In this document: one piece after another, positions 23,230 through 35,089 of the stretch
How the letters are laid out: each line of letters opens with the position of its first letter
Numbering within the stretch: the first letter of the stretch is position 1
Source of the DNA: Paracyclopina nana
Lineage: Eukaryota; Arthropoda; Copepoda; Cyclopoida; Cyclopettidae
Direction: 5' to 3'
Length of the DNA stretch: 64,000 nt
NCBI GenBank assembly: GCA_019096065.1
Contig: JAGUCH010000002.1
Span: 5,158,501 to 5,222,500 of the forward strand
Notes under the pieces: generated by a model
Seen by the model: the letters and a program-made list of their open reading frames with translations, nothing else
Told to the model about the DNA's origin: nothing
Databases searched by the model: none
Translations under genes and position numbers: made by a program

Positions 23230-26200
23230 TCAACAGAGTGTTTGCTGGTAATTCAGTGCGAAACCACGATCGCCAGTCAATTCGGTAGCATCCTCGGTGC
23301 CATCGAAAGATACGTAAATACCAAAAGGTGTGGTAGTGCTTAGCACTCCTCTGTGTACAGTGTCTCCGGTTATGCAGCTCAACTTGGCTGAACAATAGCG
23401 GTCTGAAATGAAGCGTTGCTGCACTATCTAAAGCAGCGAGATGATAAGAGTTTCATTACCTATCGTGTCTTGAGCCGTGTCCTTATTAGTGGTACAAGCT
23501 GCTCCAGGAGATGTCCCTCTAGTTATAACTATGAAATCGGTGTTACATTTCACCCCTGTTTTTCCATTATTTGCTTTAAGATCAGTTTTAAAGCTGAACT
23601 CGTCGTTCGTCGGGTAGTAGAACACTCCACATCGGTTTGTCGCTTGACGGATGCATACTCGATATTGCTGATTCGGCAGATGATTGTACTACAATGGAAA
23701 AAATTAAGAGTTTGTAAAACCTGATTTCTCCTAGCCTAAAAGTATTGAACTAACTGGAGATGGGGCTGCGAAGTTGAAGGAGTAAATTGTATTTTGAATA
23801 TCTGTGAAATACTGCAAGCAATCGGGTGACGGGGGTCCGTAAATTGTGTCACAGGGGATCTGTGAGACTTTGATGTTCCACTTTCGATTGAAGGTGACTG
23901 CAGAGTCAAAGGTATGTGCTATCATGATATTTGTGCTCAAGGCTCTCCCTGCATCGATGTACATGTGCTGACCAGCATTTTCTCCGCAAATAGTGGGGGG
24001 ATAGACTTGAACGCCAGTAGCATCTTTGGTCGTCCCCGAGGCTGCCTTCACCCTTCAAAACGTTAAAATGCTGCGAAAAATGAAAGAAAGTAATGCTTCA
24101 TTATGCTTTTTACGTGAACTTGTCCGGGCATAAATTAGTTGTCGCAGATGGCTGACTGGTTGAAAATTCCGTGAAATCGAGCCGAATAAAACAAATATCC
24201 GAAGCAATCTGTAAGAAATTTATTTGTAGCAATGACAGAACATATATATTAAGAGTGCTGGAGTTTATTCTTACTTGCTTAATTTCATTATTGCAAGCTG
24301 CTGCTCCATTATAGGTACCGGGATATCCAGGATTTCTGATGTAAGTACAATTTTCAGTTACAATCCCTCCACAAGTGGATACGGTTAGCAAACAGCATGC
24401 TCCAAATCCAGAGGCACATCCTCCTAGCACACTCCCACCCTAAATTTGGAAACACGGATCAATATTCAGATACAGTCTAAACGAGCAACTTTCTATCCCA
24501 TTCAAATATGATTCATTATCGTCGATCTTTTTTCGCTGCTTTTCTTGTTTTGGTTCACTCCATCTTTAATAAGCCCTCGATGTTACAATTTCTCTTTCTT
24601 CCTTTCATCTTAAAGGACGAACCAAAATTGTAAACAGTGATATTTTATTTTCAAAATTAGCTTTATCTGTAGTTGTGTCGTTGTCACTTACTTCAAAATT
24701 GCAGGCATGTAATTCCATGTATGTAGATCCTCTTCTATGAAGGGAATCCACGAATTGACATTTAAAGATCCAAAAAGACTCCACGAAGTCATGACTTAAT
24801 TGTACTGTTAATCAAATAAAAATACACCAAATATTTGTGTAATAAAACAGACGAGCTTGGTAAATTACTGTCCATACAAATTTGTCACTTCACTCTTACA
24901 CTTATTCTATTGTATAAATAATTCTTATAAAAACTATGTTTCTATTTAATACAAATTACAAACAGTACTGAAAAAATATATTTTAACTCAACTTGTTTTT
25001 CTATATTCGGAGTCTTTTCACCGTATTTTATAATTACCGTACCCACCTTAATTAAGGTCCGTTCGAGAAAAAATACGCTTGAATAAAGTCGCCACTTTTT
25101 AAGATTTATAAAACAAATTATGTACCATACACGCGCTAATTTAGTAGTTTTTGTAGCTAACAAAAGAAATTTTTTAAGGCCCGATCGAATTTTTCGTAAA
25201 ATTACAGTCCTCGCACGCTCGGGCTTTTGTAAAGCATGTTTATCCATTTTAAAATCTTCTCTCAACGGGTCTGTATAAATATAGATGCGTTAGATGATTT
25301 AGATAACTTAGATGATCTATGTAATATACAGACTGAGTCATAGAATTGTGAACAATTTTGTAGTAACCTATTACCGAGCTGCTCGTTTGAATCAGTCTGT
25401 ATGTTTGAACCGTTTTTGGTCAATTAAAAGATTAATTTTGCTCATCGTCATCTATATTTGGACTGATTTAGATGATTCTTGAGAGCTGATATAAAAGGTA
25501 CACCAAAAATATTTCTAAAATATATTCCACCTATAAAAAAAAAAAACTTTTCAAATACTTTTTCGGAAAAGAAATCAATTAAAATATTGATTCTTCTTGC
25601 TCTAATTTTTATCAAGATTTTTGGCCCTAAGAAATTAGATTAACTGATTTTGTTCTTTTTAAAACATGCTGTTTTGGATTGTCCTTTCTATGCCATCTAA
25701 AATTTAATTATAACTGTGTTGATTACTTTTCCTTGATACATATTTTAAAAGAGCCATGTATCATAAGGGCCAATATTATTTCAAAAGCTAGCATATTTGC
25801 TTGAGCCTGGTATAAGTCTAAAATCACCTATATTTGGTCCAATTATTGATGGCTGAAAGTAACAGTCCAAATATAGATGACGATCGACAAAAATCATCTA
25901 TATTTGGATTGGAAACGGCACAAAAATTGATGACCAAGATGATTTTCTAAGCCATCAAAATCATCTAATGCATCTATATTTTTACAGAGCGTCTCTCATC
26001 TATTAATCGGCCTTACTTTATGGTCCTTAGCTCGATATATATCTATTTATATATGTAAACAATATATAAAACAAGCTAATAAAATAGCTGAGCAAATTTT
26101 GTAAAGTAAAAATCGAGTGGCAACTTAGAGCCAAGTAATGCTACGAGATTTTTACTTTGTAAAATGAGCTCAGACATTTTGTAAACCTGTTTTATAATTT

Positions 26201-29200
26201 GTTTACATATATATACGATTTTATATGATGTAAAGTAATTTTCAAATGTTAATGAAGTTACCAGACCAGGCAATCTTGACTTAGCATTTGATCCATTACT
26301 TTGAGGGCTTGGGTTGAGATGCCCTCAGTAGTGCAAGAGTAGCCGAAAGTGTTAATGAATCACTTAAAAAGTGTGCATTTTGAATTTGGCACTTTTGAAG
26401 CTAAAAGATGTGTTAGATCAAGTTTTGTCTGGTATCTCTGATAGAGACTTTACTCCTCTGCTAATCATTGCTCATCCTAGAAGAAGAATCAAAAGTAATT
26501 CTAACAACAATTTTTTCTATCTGTAGTGGTAGCTCAGTCAGTAGAGTGTCGGACTCCTAATCTAGATGATCAGGGTTTGATCCCCATGCAAGGCATTTTT
26601 TCTCCTTTTTTCTGCAATGGGATTTACTTCTTGGACAATATCTGGTCAAACAGAGGAGCAACACACCTTATAAAATACTTTATAATGTGTGTCACTTGAT
26701 AAAGTAAAACGTCTGAGCCTTTATATATGTGTAGTTATATGAACTGAGACGAATTGGTAAACTGAATTATACATGCGAAAATTACTTTCCATCATATAAA
26801 ATATATAATGTAACAATAGGGAGCAAAAGACAGACAAAATGCAATAGATGGTGCTGAATTTTTGGATCTTTGGCGTGCGTGTGAGCGTGCGTAGCAATTG
26901 CGGAAAAAATAGCGCTTCTAACCAAAAGTAAACAAACCGTTTTCTAGAATTGTAGGGAAGAAATGACAAAGAGAGCTCTCTTTTTGAGCTTGTAACAGTA
27001 CAATTGATTCAAGGAACAGAATGGTACCATTTTGAGTAAGATTCATGATAGTCAAGGAATTTTGGATCATGAGTCACATCATATCCAGACCTGAGCATGA
27101 TGGATCGAATAAGACAAAATAGCCTTACTTTTTGCAGCTCAACTCTGTGTGAGTTCAAAACAATCAAGTTCATCTAGTGTGGATTCAATAAAAATAGCCA
27201 GTTTTTTAACAAATTAGCCATTACATGCAATGAATTGAGGAAAAAGTATTTTCTGGTAATCATGATGCCCATGCTATAGTTGTTGTACTGGCATGGAAAA
27301 AGCTAAGAAAATTGGAAAAAGCCAGCCCAAAAGTAGTGAACTGTCCCTTATTTTTAGATATACTCCTCAAAAACTTGGTAATATCTTTGAATCTGGGGCT
27401 TTAAAAATAGGTATCTGTAACATAGCATATCTTTTAAATTAAAAGTAGTTTAGAGAACCAAGGAGAACCAAAAGATATTGCACCTCTAATCAGAGAACCA
27501 GCCAATTTTGATTGTGAGCCCACCTAGACAAGGCAGTTCTCAGCCCACCATGGCTTCGCCCCACTACGCAAAAAAATTTCACCAAGGGCGAGAATCCGTT
27601 GAGAATCATTCGTGAATTTTTCGCCTACATCTTAAATTTTACTCTCTCCATTGTGACAAAACAGTTAGTTTATAGTTAGTCACCGATGCGAGATTTCTCA
27701 TATTTTTTCTACCTTTTTCATGTGAGAATGATGCGAGATGCAGTAAGTGAACTGTTTGAGATTTCAAATCTGTGAAACGGGGTGGCATGAGCTGCGTTTG
27801 GAGATGTAGTTGTGTAATTGTACTAGATCACATGAGATTGGTGTGAAGACATTTTTGAAGAATTTTCTACTGCATTTGGCATAATAATGATAAGATAGAT
27901 ACAGTTTTATTTGTGAGAACCCCAGAGACATTTATAGAGGCCCAGCCTCCCCCTTGGGCTCTAGGCCCAAATTAGGCCACCTATGCTTTGCTGATGCAAT
28001 TTCATTTTGTTTATTACCATGAAGTGATAAGATAGATAATGTTTATGTGTTGCCTTTTCCGTAGTTGCCTAGCTTGTCTTTGCCAAAATCCAAGTTTTTG
28101 CATGATCGAGATCCAAAATGGCTGGCTCCCGAGTCGATTTTGGCAAAATTCAAGTCGCCGTAGTCCCCGAGCTTGCCGTTTGAGGCCCCCAGATGCAAGT
28201 CCAAGTTTTTCCAAGAACAAGATCCAAAATGGCCGGCAACCCGGGACTTCAATTAATGGCCGCGTCGTTTTCGTCAATTTTCGCATCTTGAGTAATGTAG
28301 CTCATTGGGAGCGCCAAAAACACTGGGTCGTCGTCCATGATGGCTCCCTTGAACTCGGCCCATTCTTGCATCATCATCCTCACCGGCCTTGTCCTCCCCG
28401 AATACGACCTCGTCCTCGTATTTGACCTTGGCCTCCAATCCAACTTGTCTAGTCCAAGACCACCAGAGTTGCTCAACAGCCTCAGATACCTGAGTTGTTG
28501 TAGTTTTTGCAAGATCAAAATCCAAAATGGCCGGCTCTGAGTCAATTTTGGCAAAATTCGAGGCACCATTGTAGCCAAGCTTGCCTTTACCTCATTAGCC
28601 GCCTCATGTTAAGCCTCTGATTGCTGAGCCTCATGTTCAACAACCTCAGACGCCTGAGTTTTTGCAAGATCGAGATCCAAAATGGCCGGCTCCGAGTTGA
28701 TTTCGGCAGAATTCAAGCTGCTGGCTGAGGAATCCGTTGAGTGTTGACAAAAATAAAAAATCAGGAATAGTCTTGATTTTGTAATGGTTTTTTTGTCAAG
28801 TACTTTATCTCATGACTTAAAGGGACAGAAAATGCAATAAAATCTATTACTAGTGAGATCTACTTATGATCTAGCTATATATGGCATAAGATTATCTTGC
28901 CAGATTCATTAGAGAAAATATTTTTGAGCTGCAGGACTTGATGACATCACACAATTGCCAAATTTAAGATTCTTTAGTGATGTAGTACTTGTCAATCAGT
29001 GGGTCTCAACAGGAGCAAAGAGGGCCGAGATGTAGGACTTGCCACGTGAGATACACAGGTAGCCAAATAAATTTTTGCGTAGTGGGGCGACTAAAATCCG
29101 CTAGTAGGAATATGGCTCTTCTAGTTTCTCTCTATACTGTCCTGATGACGAGTCCATATAGGGTTTTTCGCTCATGAGTAGTCAAATGAAAGATCACCGA

Positions 29201-30725
29201 ACGAAAAAAAGCGTTACTGGCCGAATGTAGAACTTATTTCTTAATCCGGTATTGTCACAAGTTAGTAGCTATTCCTATCGGCCTCCATCATTTTGCCCGA
29301 CACATTGCGACATGTTGTAAAATATCCGGCATATTTGGTGGCGACAGGAGCATTTTTTGACCGACACATTTGGTATAGTTGCAAAATTACCTACACATGC
29401 CTTTACTGACAATCACATTTGACATAGTTGCCAGACTTAAATGGCTTTAAAAATTCTTAAAATTAAAGGCAAAAAAATGAAGCTATAATTCTGTGTATGG
29501 GATGTTTTCTGCTCAAAAGAAAATTTTTCTTAGTTGCCAATCTCAATATACATCTTACAAATTAAAAAAGCTTAAGACTAATACAAAAGTGTATGTCAGA
29601 CATCAGACAATATATGACAGCACCGGATTAACAAATAAGACCAGTACAGATCCCTGTTCTCTTGAAGGAGGTCCTAACCCAAACTCTTTACAACACCCAA
29701 AAATATACATTTTCTGAAAGCTTATGTTCTTAGGGTTCATTTGGTAGTAATTTTGAAATCCTGGCCTATGGCTTCCTGTAACATAAAATTTTCAAAAACG
29801 TCTAGCTCCTACAGTTTTTTTATTTAAATTATAGCAATGACTGCCTCTGGAAAAAGAAGATCTAACTTTTTTATTTTTAATAAGCAAGTCTGTAAAATGC
29901 ACTCAAATTGAGATATTTGCTACCAAACTTATAATGCAAAATTAATCAAGTTGGCAGTAATCCACTTTTAGCATAGCTATATCTCCATTTCTATTCATCC
30001 TAGCGATTTTACTATGAATTAACTTATGTTATATTTTTTAATTTTAGTTGCGGTCATTGAAACCAATTATCCCCAAAAAATGAGCCGTTTTTGCGCTAAA
30101 CGTTTTTAAAATTTTTATGTTATTGGAAGCGATAGGCCAGGATTTTTAATTTATCACCAAATGAACCCTTGGGACATACGCTTTCAGAAAATATACAATT
30201 CTTGGGTGTTGTAAGTAGTTTGGGTTAGGTCCTTTGCCAATGTGATGTTACAAGCTAAGTTATTGGTAAAATCAACTCTTTAGAAATACAGCGTTCGCTC
30301 AAATTATCCGTGACGGTGCTTTTTAGCTCCCTGCCTCGGACAACTAATTACATTTTTATTTTCACAAACCGTGGGTCGTCCAGTAGTTAAGATATGCGCT
30401 AAAAGTATTCAGTGACGCTATTAATTAATTAACCGCGTTACCATCATTCATTGAAGCTAAAAACTGTCTCTTTTTAACTCTGCAAAGAAAATAAATTCAA
30501 TCATTATTCATAAGGGGTGGTAATTACTTTGGCTGTGCATTCAGACGAAGTTAGGCAAACGCCTGTGAAGGAATTGCTTGTACCAGAGCAAGCTATGTTC
30601 GGGAATCGGACAACATTGAAAAGGCTGAAAACTTTTGATCCTCTTCTATCTAGTTCCGAAAAAGCCAGTTCCAATTGTGCTATTATCAATAAAAGAGTAG
30701 TGAGTTGCACCCACCAGGAGACCAT
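23230..30725 (-). CDS. Secreted CUB-domain protein 2, paralogue with a 6.1 kb intron
   Basis: Exon 1 is at 30725-30528 (signal peptide MVSWWVQLTTLLLIIAQLEL, then FSLFNVVRFPNIAC...GVCLTSSECTAK). The remaining exons are near 24439-24271, 24206-24113, 24054-23751, 23684-23466 and 23414-23230. The joint is supported by phase (0/0) and by family order: in CUB protein 1 the same FTVVRF/SEC motif is followed by GG..GSCAGGFGVCC, and here exon 2 begins GGSVLGGCASGFGACC. About 390 aa with CUB-like cysteines (CTYIRNPGYPGTYNG, FIRLDFTEFS, CLQYF, YRVCIRQATNRCGVFYYP). An alternative ATG at 30743 would precede the signal peptide. It ends ~100 bp from the convergent RAB40 stop. The big intron is almost entirely repeats. 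Confidence 0.85.
25165..26040. repeat. Relic of the GAGCTGGGGCACGTAAA palindrome family, interrupted by a younger element
   Basis: The left part, 25195-25264 (ATTACAGTCCTCGCACGCTC...CCATTTTAAAATCTTCTCTCA), resembles the loop and right arm of the palindrome at 40440-40617. The right part, 25992-26035 (CGGCCTTACTTTATGG...AGCTCGATA), resembles the continuation of the same arm. The two halves are separated by the fold-back element at 25265-25991. Confidence 0.55.
25265..25991. mobile_element. Fold-back/MITE element with 7 bp target-site duplication TCTCTCA
   Basis: Terminal inverted repeats CGGGTCTGTATAAATATAG and the reverse complement of the right end (CGCTCTGTAAAAATATAG) continue inward as a long imperfect palindrome (ATAGATGCGTTAGATGATTT). 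Direct repeats TCTCTCA flank it at 25258-25264 and 25992-25998. Removing the element rejoins an older repeat seen intact elsewhere in the window. The interior contains several ATCTATATTTGGA copies in both orientations. About 727 bp with no coding capacity seen; superfamily not assigned. Confidence 0.75.
26045..26220. repeat. ~175 bp palindromic element
   Basis: TATATATGTAAACAATATAT...AAAGTAAAAATCGAGT is mirrored as a reverse complement by ACGAGATTTTTACTTTGTAAAA...TTTGTTTACATATATATA. The arm contains AAATAGCTGAGC followed by a TTTTGTAAA stretch. This recalls the 40440 palindrome arm, so it may be a diverged member of that family. Confidence 0.6.
26515..26800 (+). repeat. tRNA-derived SINE-like repeat, related copy
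   Basis: A tRNA-like head at 26525-26598 has an A-box-like TGGTAGCTCAGTCAGTAGAG and a B-box-like GGGTTTGATCCC, then a T run. A tail near 26745-26775 (GAATTGGTAAACTGAATTAT) matches the tail of the copies at 1310-1380 and 39838-39910. Acceptor and T stems do not pair well, so it is not a working tRNA gene. Confidence 0.6.
27553..29092. mobile_element. Possible 1.5 kb element bounded by ~22 bp inverted repeats
   Basis: GCCCCACTACGCAAAAAAATTT near 27553 is matched in inverted orientation by AAATTTTTGCGTAGTGGGGC ending near 29092. No duplication of flanking bases and no transposase-like ORF were found, so this is a tentative call. It encloses the repeated block at 28090-28720. Confidence 0.3.
28090..28720. 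repeat. Four dispersed copies of a ~60 bp unit
   Basis: Units near 28093, 28204, 28504 and 28660 share TTTTTGCAAGATCGAGATCC, then AAAATGGCCGGCTCCGAG and a degenerate TTTTGGCAAAATTCAAG. Spacing is irregular (~110-300 bp). The block is more GC-rich than its surroundings and lies in the large intron of CUB gene 2. Confidence 0.65.
29655..30245. repeat. Fold-back element with ~150 bp arms
   Basis: Arm 29655-29815 (CCTAACCCAAACTCTTTACAACACCCAAAA..., AGGGTTCATTTGGT, AATCCTGGCCTAT) equals the reverse complement of 30100-30240 at roughly 85 percent by eye. A central loop of ~290 bp separates them. It is the best-preserved inverted repeat of the window, lying in the CUB-2 intron ~280 bp before the exon-1 donor. 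Confidence 0.8.
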
Positions 30726-31054
30726 TTTGTCTACTGACCGCATACATTCGGCACACTCACATTTGCAAAAGTGCAATGGAAATTGCGTACCGTTTATACC
30801 GTAGGGTACATTTAGCTCTGATACATAGAGAGATCCGTTTCACACGCAAACTGACGGCGGACACGGTAAATTACATGTCAAGATCTGATGCACGTGAGAA
30901 TATCACAAATGCAGAATTTGGGCTTGAGGGGACATGAATTTCCCAAATGCATGAGATTATAGCTTCCCTGCAACCAATGATTTTTTACGTAGTTATACTC
31001 TGTCTTTCATTTTTTTTCAGGTCTCGATAAGAGTTGAATCCCCTCACTTTATTC
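30726..31054. other. Spacer between INTS4 3' end and CUB gene 2 start
   Basis: Both neighbours are on the minus strand with ~330 bp between the INTS4 stop and the CUB-2 start, so it holds an INTS4 3' UTR and a CUB-2 promoter. Nothing else is seen. Confidence 0.4.
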
Positions 31055-34000
31055 TCATATTCCTTTCCTCGCAGCCTTTGGTAAGACATACACTTTTATG
31101 GGCTCGCAAAGCGGAATCAGGTTCTCATAACTCGTTCGTTGAGACGAGGCAGTGGTCAGATTAGCCTTGACGTCCAAAACAATTCTGATTTCAACATGAA
31201 GCGCTTCAGACCATACTTGATGGGACATGAGCGCATTCGTTAGGAGTCTTTTGCTGCCATCTGCCTTCACAATAAAGTCGGATGGCTTCGGAGTCACGAG
31301 CATAATTTTTTGATCAGGCGTCTGGATGGCAACTCGGACAAGGCTTTGATCTTCTACGTTGAACAGCTCACAATCAACAGGCACGGCTAGGATCATGCCC
31401 GCAGTATACTTGAAAGGAGTCTCGTTATTTCCAGCTGGCTCATACACGAGAGCATTGGCCTTTTTGATATTTTCATCAAAGGCCAAACATTCAATAGGAT
31501 ATTTGGTGAGCAGTGGTTGCAAAATGCGCACCAATACTCCAGCCTTCCGTTGCCCCTCATCAGCATTGAGAGCAGACAGAAGATCTTTTACGAATGGGCT
31601 TTCTTGGCAAGGGTCCTCAGCTTTTTGCAAACTGTCCAGCTCTCTAAGCAACAGTTCTGTGCTATTCAAGGCACTCTTGTTGGTGGCCTTCATTAAGAAC
31701 ACCAAATGCAAAGCCCTGATTCTGAGACGAAGAATCTTGATTTGCCTTAGGTAGCTCGGCTTCAAGTTGGTGAACTGACACTCAAGTTGAAGGCACAGTT
31801 TGAACAGTTCAGCCATGTTATCAGTGAAAATGTGACCTTGTTGGCCTTGCATCATTATTTGGGCCCCACTGTTGGTCCAAAATCTGCCCGAAAGAGATTT
31901 GAGCATCAGGATCTGGCATCTTATGTAAGTATGAGCAAACGTGGCCGCATCACTTAGTCCTGGCTCAATTGAAGCCAAACGAGACAAATCCTTGATAGCT
32001 TGGGCTAAGGTTTTAAGTCTTGCTTCCGTTTTTTGGCTGCTGCTCGATTCCACGTGAGCAATAATCTGCCGAGCAAACTTAGCTGTGTTCATCACCTCAA
32101 AGTTGTTGTTTGACAACAATTTTCTTCCAATTGGCAACAAATGGGGATATGTGTCTTCCAAGTAGTGATAATGCCTTTTGGTGTGCTGGAAAGAATGAAT
32201 AGCGTGGTTTAGTTGGCCACTAACATAGGCAGCTTTTGTAAATGCGGTTTACCTGATCTAGTAAGGGATCCAAGGTCGGACAATTGCTAGCTGCATTGAA
32301 AACTAGCACAAGAATACAAAGATACGCGGGGTCTTCAATGTCAGGCTCGGGTGTGTCGAAAAAGGGATGAATTTCCAAAAGTTGCGTGACCAATGGAAGA
32401 ACCAGCTCAGAGTGAGTATGGCCCAGCTTTTTGCACGTCATTAGAATCGATCTCTTGTCTTGAGGATACCGCTTCAAGTTTTCCAAAAGTTTGCCAATGA
32501 CATTTTGCAATCCGTCTTTAGTAGCTATAGTTGATGCTTGCAACATTTCATGCAACTTTTCTCGCACCATTATGGCATAATCATCCAGAGCCCACAAAAT
32601 GGTCTCAAGCTGATGAGCCTGAAGAGCAATGTGATCGGCTATGGAGGTCAGAGCTTCAATGGCCTTGAGCCTGACAGCCTCAATTTCGTCGTTAAACATG
32701 TCGACGAGAAAGTCCAACGCCATATTGGCCAGTTTTGAGTTCTTTATGCTCAGTGCTGTCAAAGAGTCAATGGAGGCTGACCGAACAGCCAAAAACTCAT
32801 CTTCGAGGCCATGAATGAACGCGCCGCAAGCACCTAAAGCCATCAGATTGACGCTCTCCGCATCGACTTCCTCACGAGGTGCATCGTCAGCCCATTTTTT
32901 GCCAGAGCTCCATTCACCAGATGCGACAATTTGTGCATGCCTCTCGTGAGCCGATTTCTTGCTCCTCATATTCGACATCAGCTTTTTATCCAATGTCTGC
33001 TCAAGAAAGGTTGGGCTAACCTTCTCCAATGAGCCGATTAGTTTGACGCTCAACTCTCGCACTTGACAGCTCAAATCCTGCACGGAATTACAAATCTTTC
33101 CAAATGCATCATCAACGAGCCTTTGTGAAGAGGAGCCTCCCGACTGATTCGAGTCCAGTACTTGCTCTTCAGGATAGGCCAAAGCCATGATGTGGACCAG
33201 CCTCAAACCAGCCATTCTTACTCCTTCATAGTCGTCTGTCAGTGCGCTGCAAAGGTCGTTGTAGGTCCCCGAATCCAACTTGTGACCCATGTTGTGTACG
33301 TCTAGCAAGGATTCAAAGGCGGCTTTTCTCACCCTGGGGTCTTGGTTTTTAGTATACCGATTGATGAGTTTCATAAGATCACTTGCCAATGACCTATCGT
33401 GAGCAGACAGAACGTGCGTACCCTTTCCCAGCACTTTCAGCGCAGCGATTTTGACGTAGTGATTATGCGACGTCAATTCCGATTTGAGGCGTTTCAAAAG
33501 TTTTCCTTGAGAGCTGAAATTGAAGGATGGCCCTTAGCATAAAAATAGCAAGTCGGTTGAGGAGTGTTTTGCTTACGCTGCCGAAATTGATCGGCCTGAG
33601 GCCAACCAATTGGCGATCACCGAGAACAAAGCACATTTCGACTTGGCACTCGTCTCAAATTGATCATGGAGCCAGTCTTCGTTAAATTCAAGCGGAACGG
33701 AATTGCCATCAAATCTGTCAATGATATTGGCAAGTGCTAGGTAAATTTGCATCCTGTGATGACCACCACCATCCTCTTCGGCCTTGTGAACAAAACTAAG
33801 AAGCTTCTTCGCAAAGTCGCATACCTCCGAGACGGACATGGATCTGTCAAGGATTGATGGAGTCAGCATCACTATTTGTTGCAGCACCGGCTCAACATTC
33901 GGACTCAAGTCGCCAATGCAAGAGGACAAGCGCCTAGCAATAGCAACCGAGTCGGTTGTCTTGGGTGGCAAGAGGAGTTTAAGCTTTTTGGTCGCTTTCC

Positions 34001-34067
34001 TCTCATCCTGAATCTCTACTTGACTCTGGTACTCGGCCAAAGCTCTTTTCTTTAGTTTAGCTGCCAT
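31055..34067 (-). CDS. INTS4: Integrator complex subunit 4
   Basis: Three exons, 34067-33577, 33513-32253 and 32185-31055, in phase, 960 aa (human INTS4 is 963). It is a HEAT/ARM-repeat scaffold: repeated helical pairs such as VRKAAFESLLDVHNMG, VRMAGLRLVHIMALAYPEE, VRELSVKLIGSLEKVSP, VRSASIDSLTALSIKN and VRLKAIEALTSIADH run through exon 2. The C-terminal part (HYHYLEDTYPHLLPIGRKL and a beta-rich end) fits the INTS4 C-terminal domain. INTS4 is the core scaffold that binds the INTS9-INTS11 endonuclease in snRNA 3' processing and promoter-proximal termination in the nucleus. The assignment rests on length, repeat pattern and remembered similarity. Confidence 0.85.
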
Positions 34068-34413
34068 TTCGAAATCAATGAAACATTTCGTTTTGAGTTT
34101 TGGCGAACTTTATTCAGAACGTTCAAGATTTTTGTTTACATTCGTCACTCGTCAGCTGCACTTGCTGTACCTTTCTGAAGCCGCGATGAAGAGGGTGACA
34201 GTAGTGGCTTTTTAAAACTGAAGAAACCGACACAGTTTATTGTGAGAAAATGCCAAAATAAATTGATAGAATGCTTCTCCTGGTCAAGAATAAATTGAGA
34301 ATTTCTTATAGCTTACAGCCTCATGGATGAGTTAATGGCTTATTGACCAATAAAAAAAATAGTTTTAGCAATAATAAAATATATAATATATTCAGCTCAT
34401 AGGTTTATCTTGC
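34068..34413. other. Spacer between INTS4 start and cysteine-rich gene
   Basis: 346 bp AT-rich, containing the INTS4 promoter side and the 3' end of the cysteine-rich gene. No feature was recognised. Confidence 0.35.
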
Positions 34414-34768
34414 TCAATCACAAAATGTATAGCATGAAATGCACGTCCTCTTTCCACGATTACACAGGGAAGTGCATTCATCAATGCCATTAACACAGAA
34501 GTCACATTGAGGTAAGCGGAAAGGCAAAAATCCGCACAATGAGCAAAGTCCACACTTCCTTTCGCAATTAAAGGATTGAGGATCAACACCATCAAATGTC
34601 TCCCTGCAAATCCCACAAATGTCTGCAGTACAATCATCGTTGGAGCTAAAAACACGTACGAATGAACACTTTGCAGTTGTAAGCGGAGCTACCATACCTT
34701 CTTCGCCACACGTTTGCCAAGCCACACGTGCTCAAAAGTAATAGGAGCAGAACCATTAATGAATTCAT
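34414..34768 (-). CDS. Small secreted cysteine-rich protein, 100 aa
   Basis: Two exons, 34768-34698 and 34645-34414, separated by a ~52 nt GT-AG intron and in phase. Residues 1-20 form a signal peptide (MNSLMVLLLLLLSTCGLA). The mature part of ~80 residues has 14 cysteines in a spacing of DC..DICGIC...NCERKCGLCSLC...QCDFC...ECTSLC...TCISCYTFC, consistent with seven disulfides. It has no family I recognise. Such spacing is seen in many unrelated secreted arthropod peptides, so function is left open. Both neighbours are on the same strand. Confidence 0.7.
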
Positions 34769-35089
34769 GATTTTATTATAATCATCAACTATTATCGAGC
34801 AAAGGATGCTACTCAACTGACGTCAAAGCGCTCTTCTTTGTGCTTCTTTAAGTGCAGACATCGCCAATAAATTTAAAAAATGGGCCGCGTTCAATCCGTC
34901 GTCTGACTTTGTGACAAAGAAATTGTTGCTTATTCAGTGAATTCATTCAGCAAAAGAATGCATCAATAAGCTCTGCAACTCAAAGTTTCATTGACGAGGC
35001 TATATCTCGGATGATTCCCATAGATCATCTTGGCTTCAGCAACGTACTTTTGATGATTGTGCAATTTTAATCACTCACAAATGCAAACA
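34769..35089. other. Spacer between cysteine-rich gene and SON
   Basis: About 320 bp on the 3' side of SON and 5' side of the cysteine-rich gene. No feature was recognised. Confidence 0.35.

Noticed and set aside
28039-28578. Overlapping ORFs up to 128 codons on both strands
   Set aside because: They lie in repeated, GC-richer DNA inside an intron, and the peptides are translations of the repeat units.
28090-28720. CRISPR-like array
   Set aside because: Only four imperfect repeats with unequal spacing, in a eukaryotic intron.
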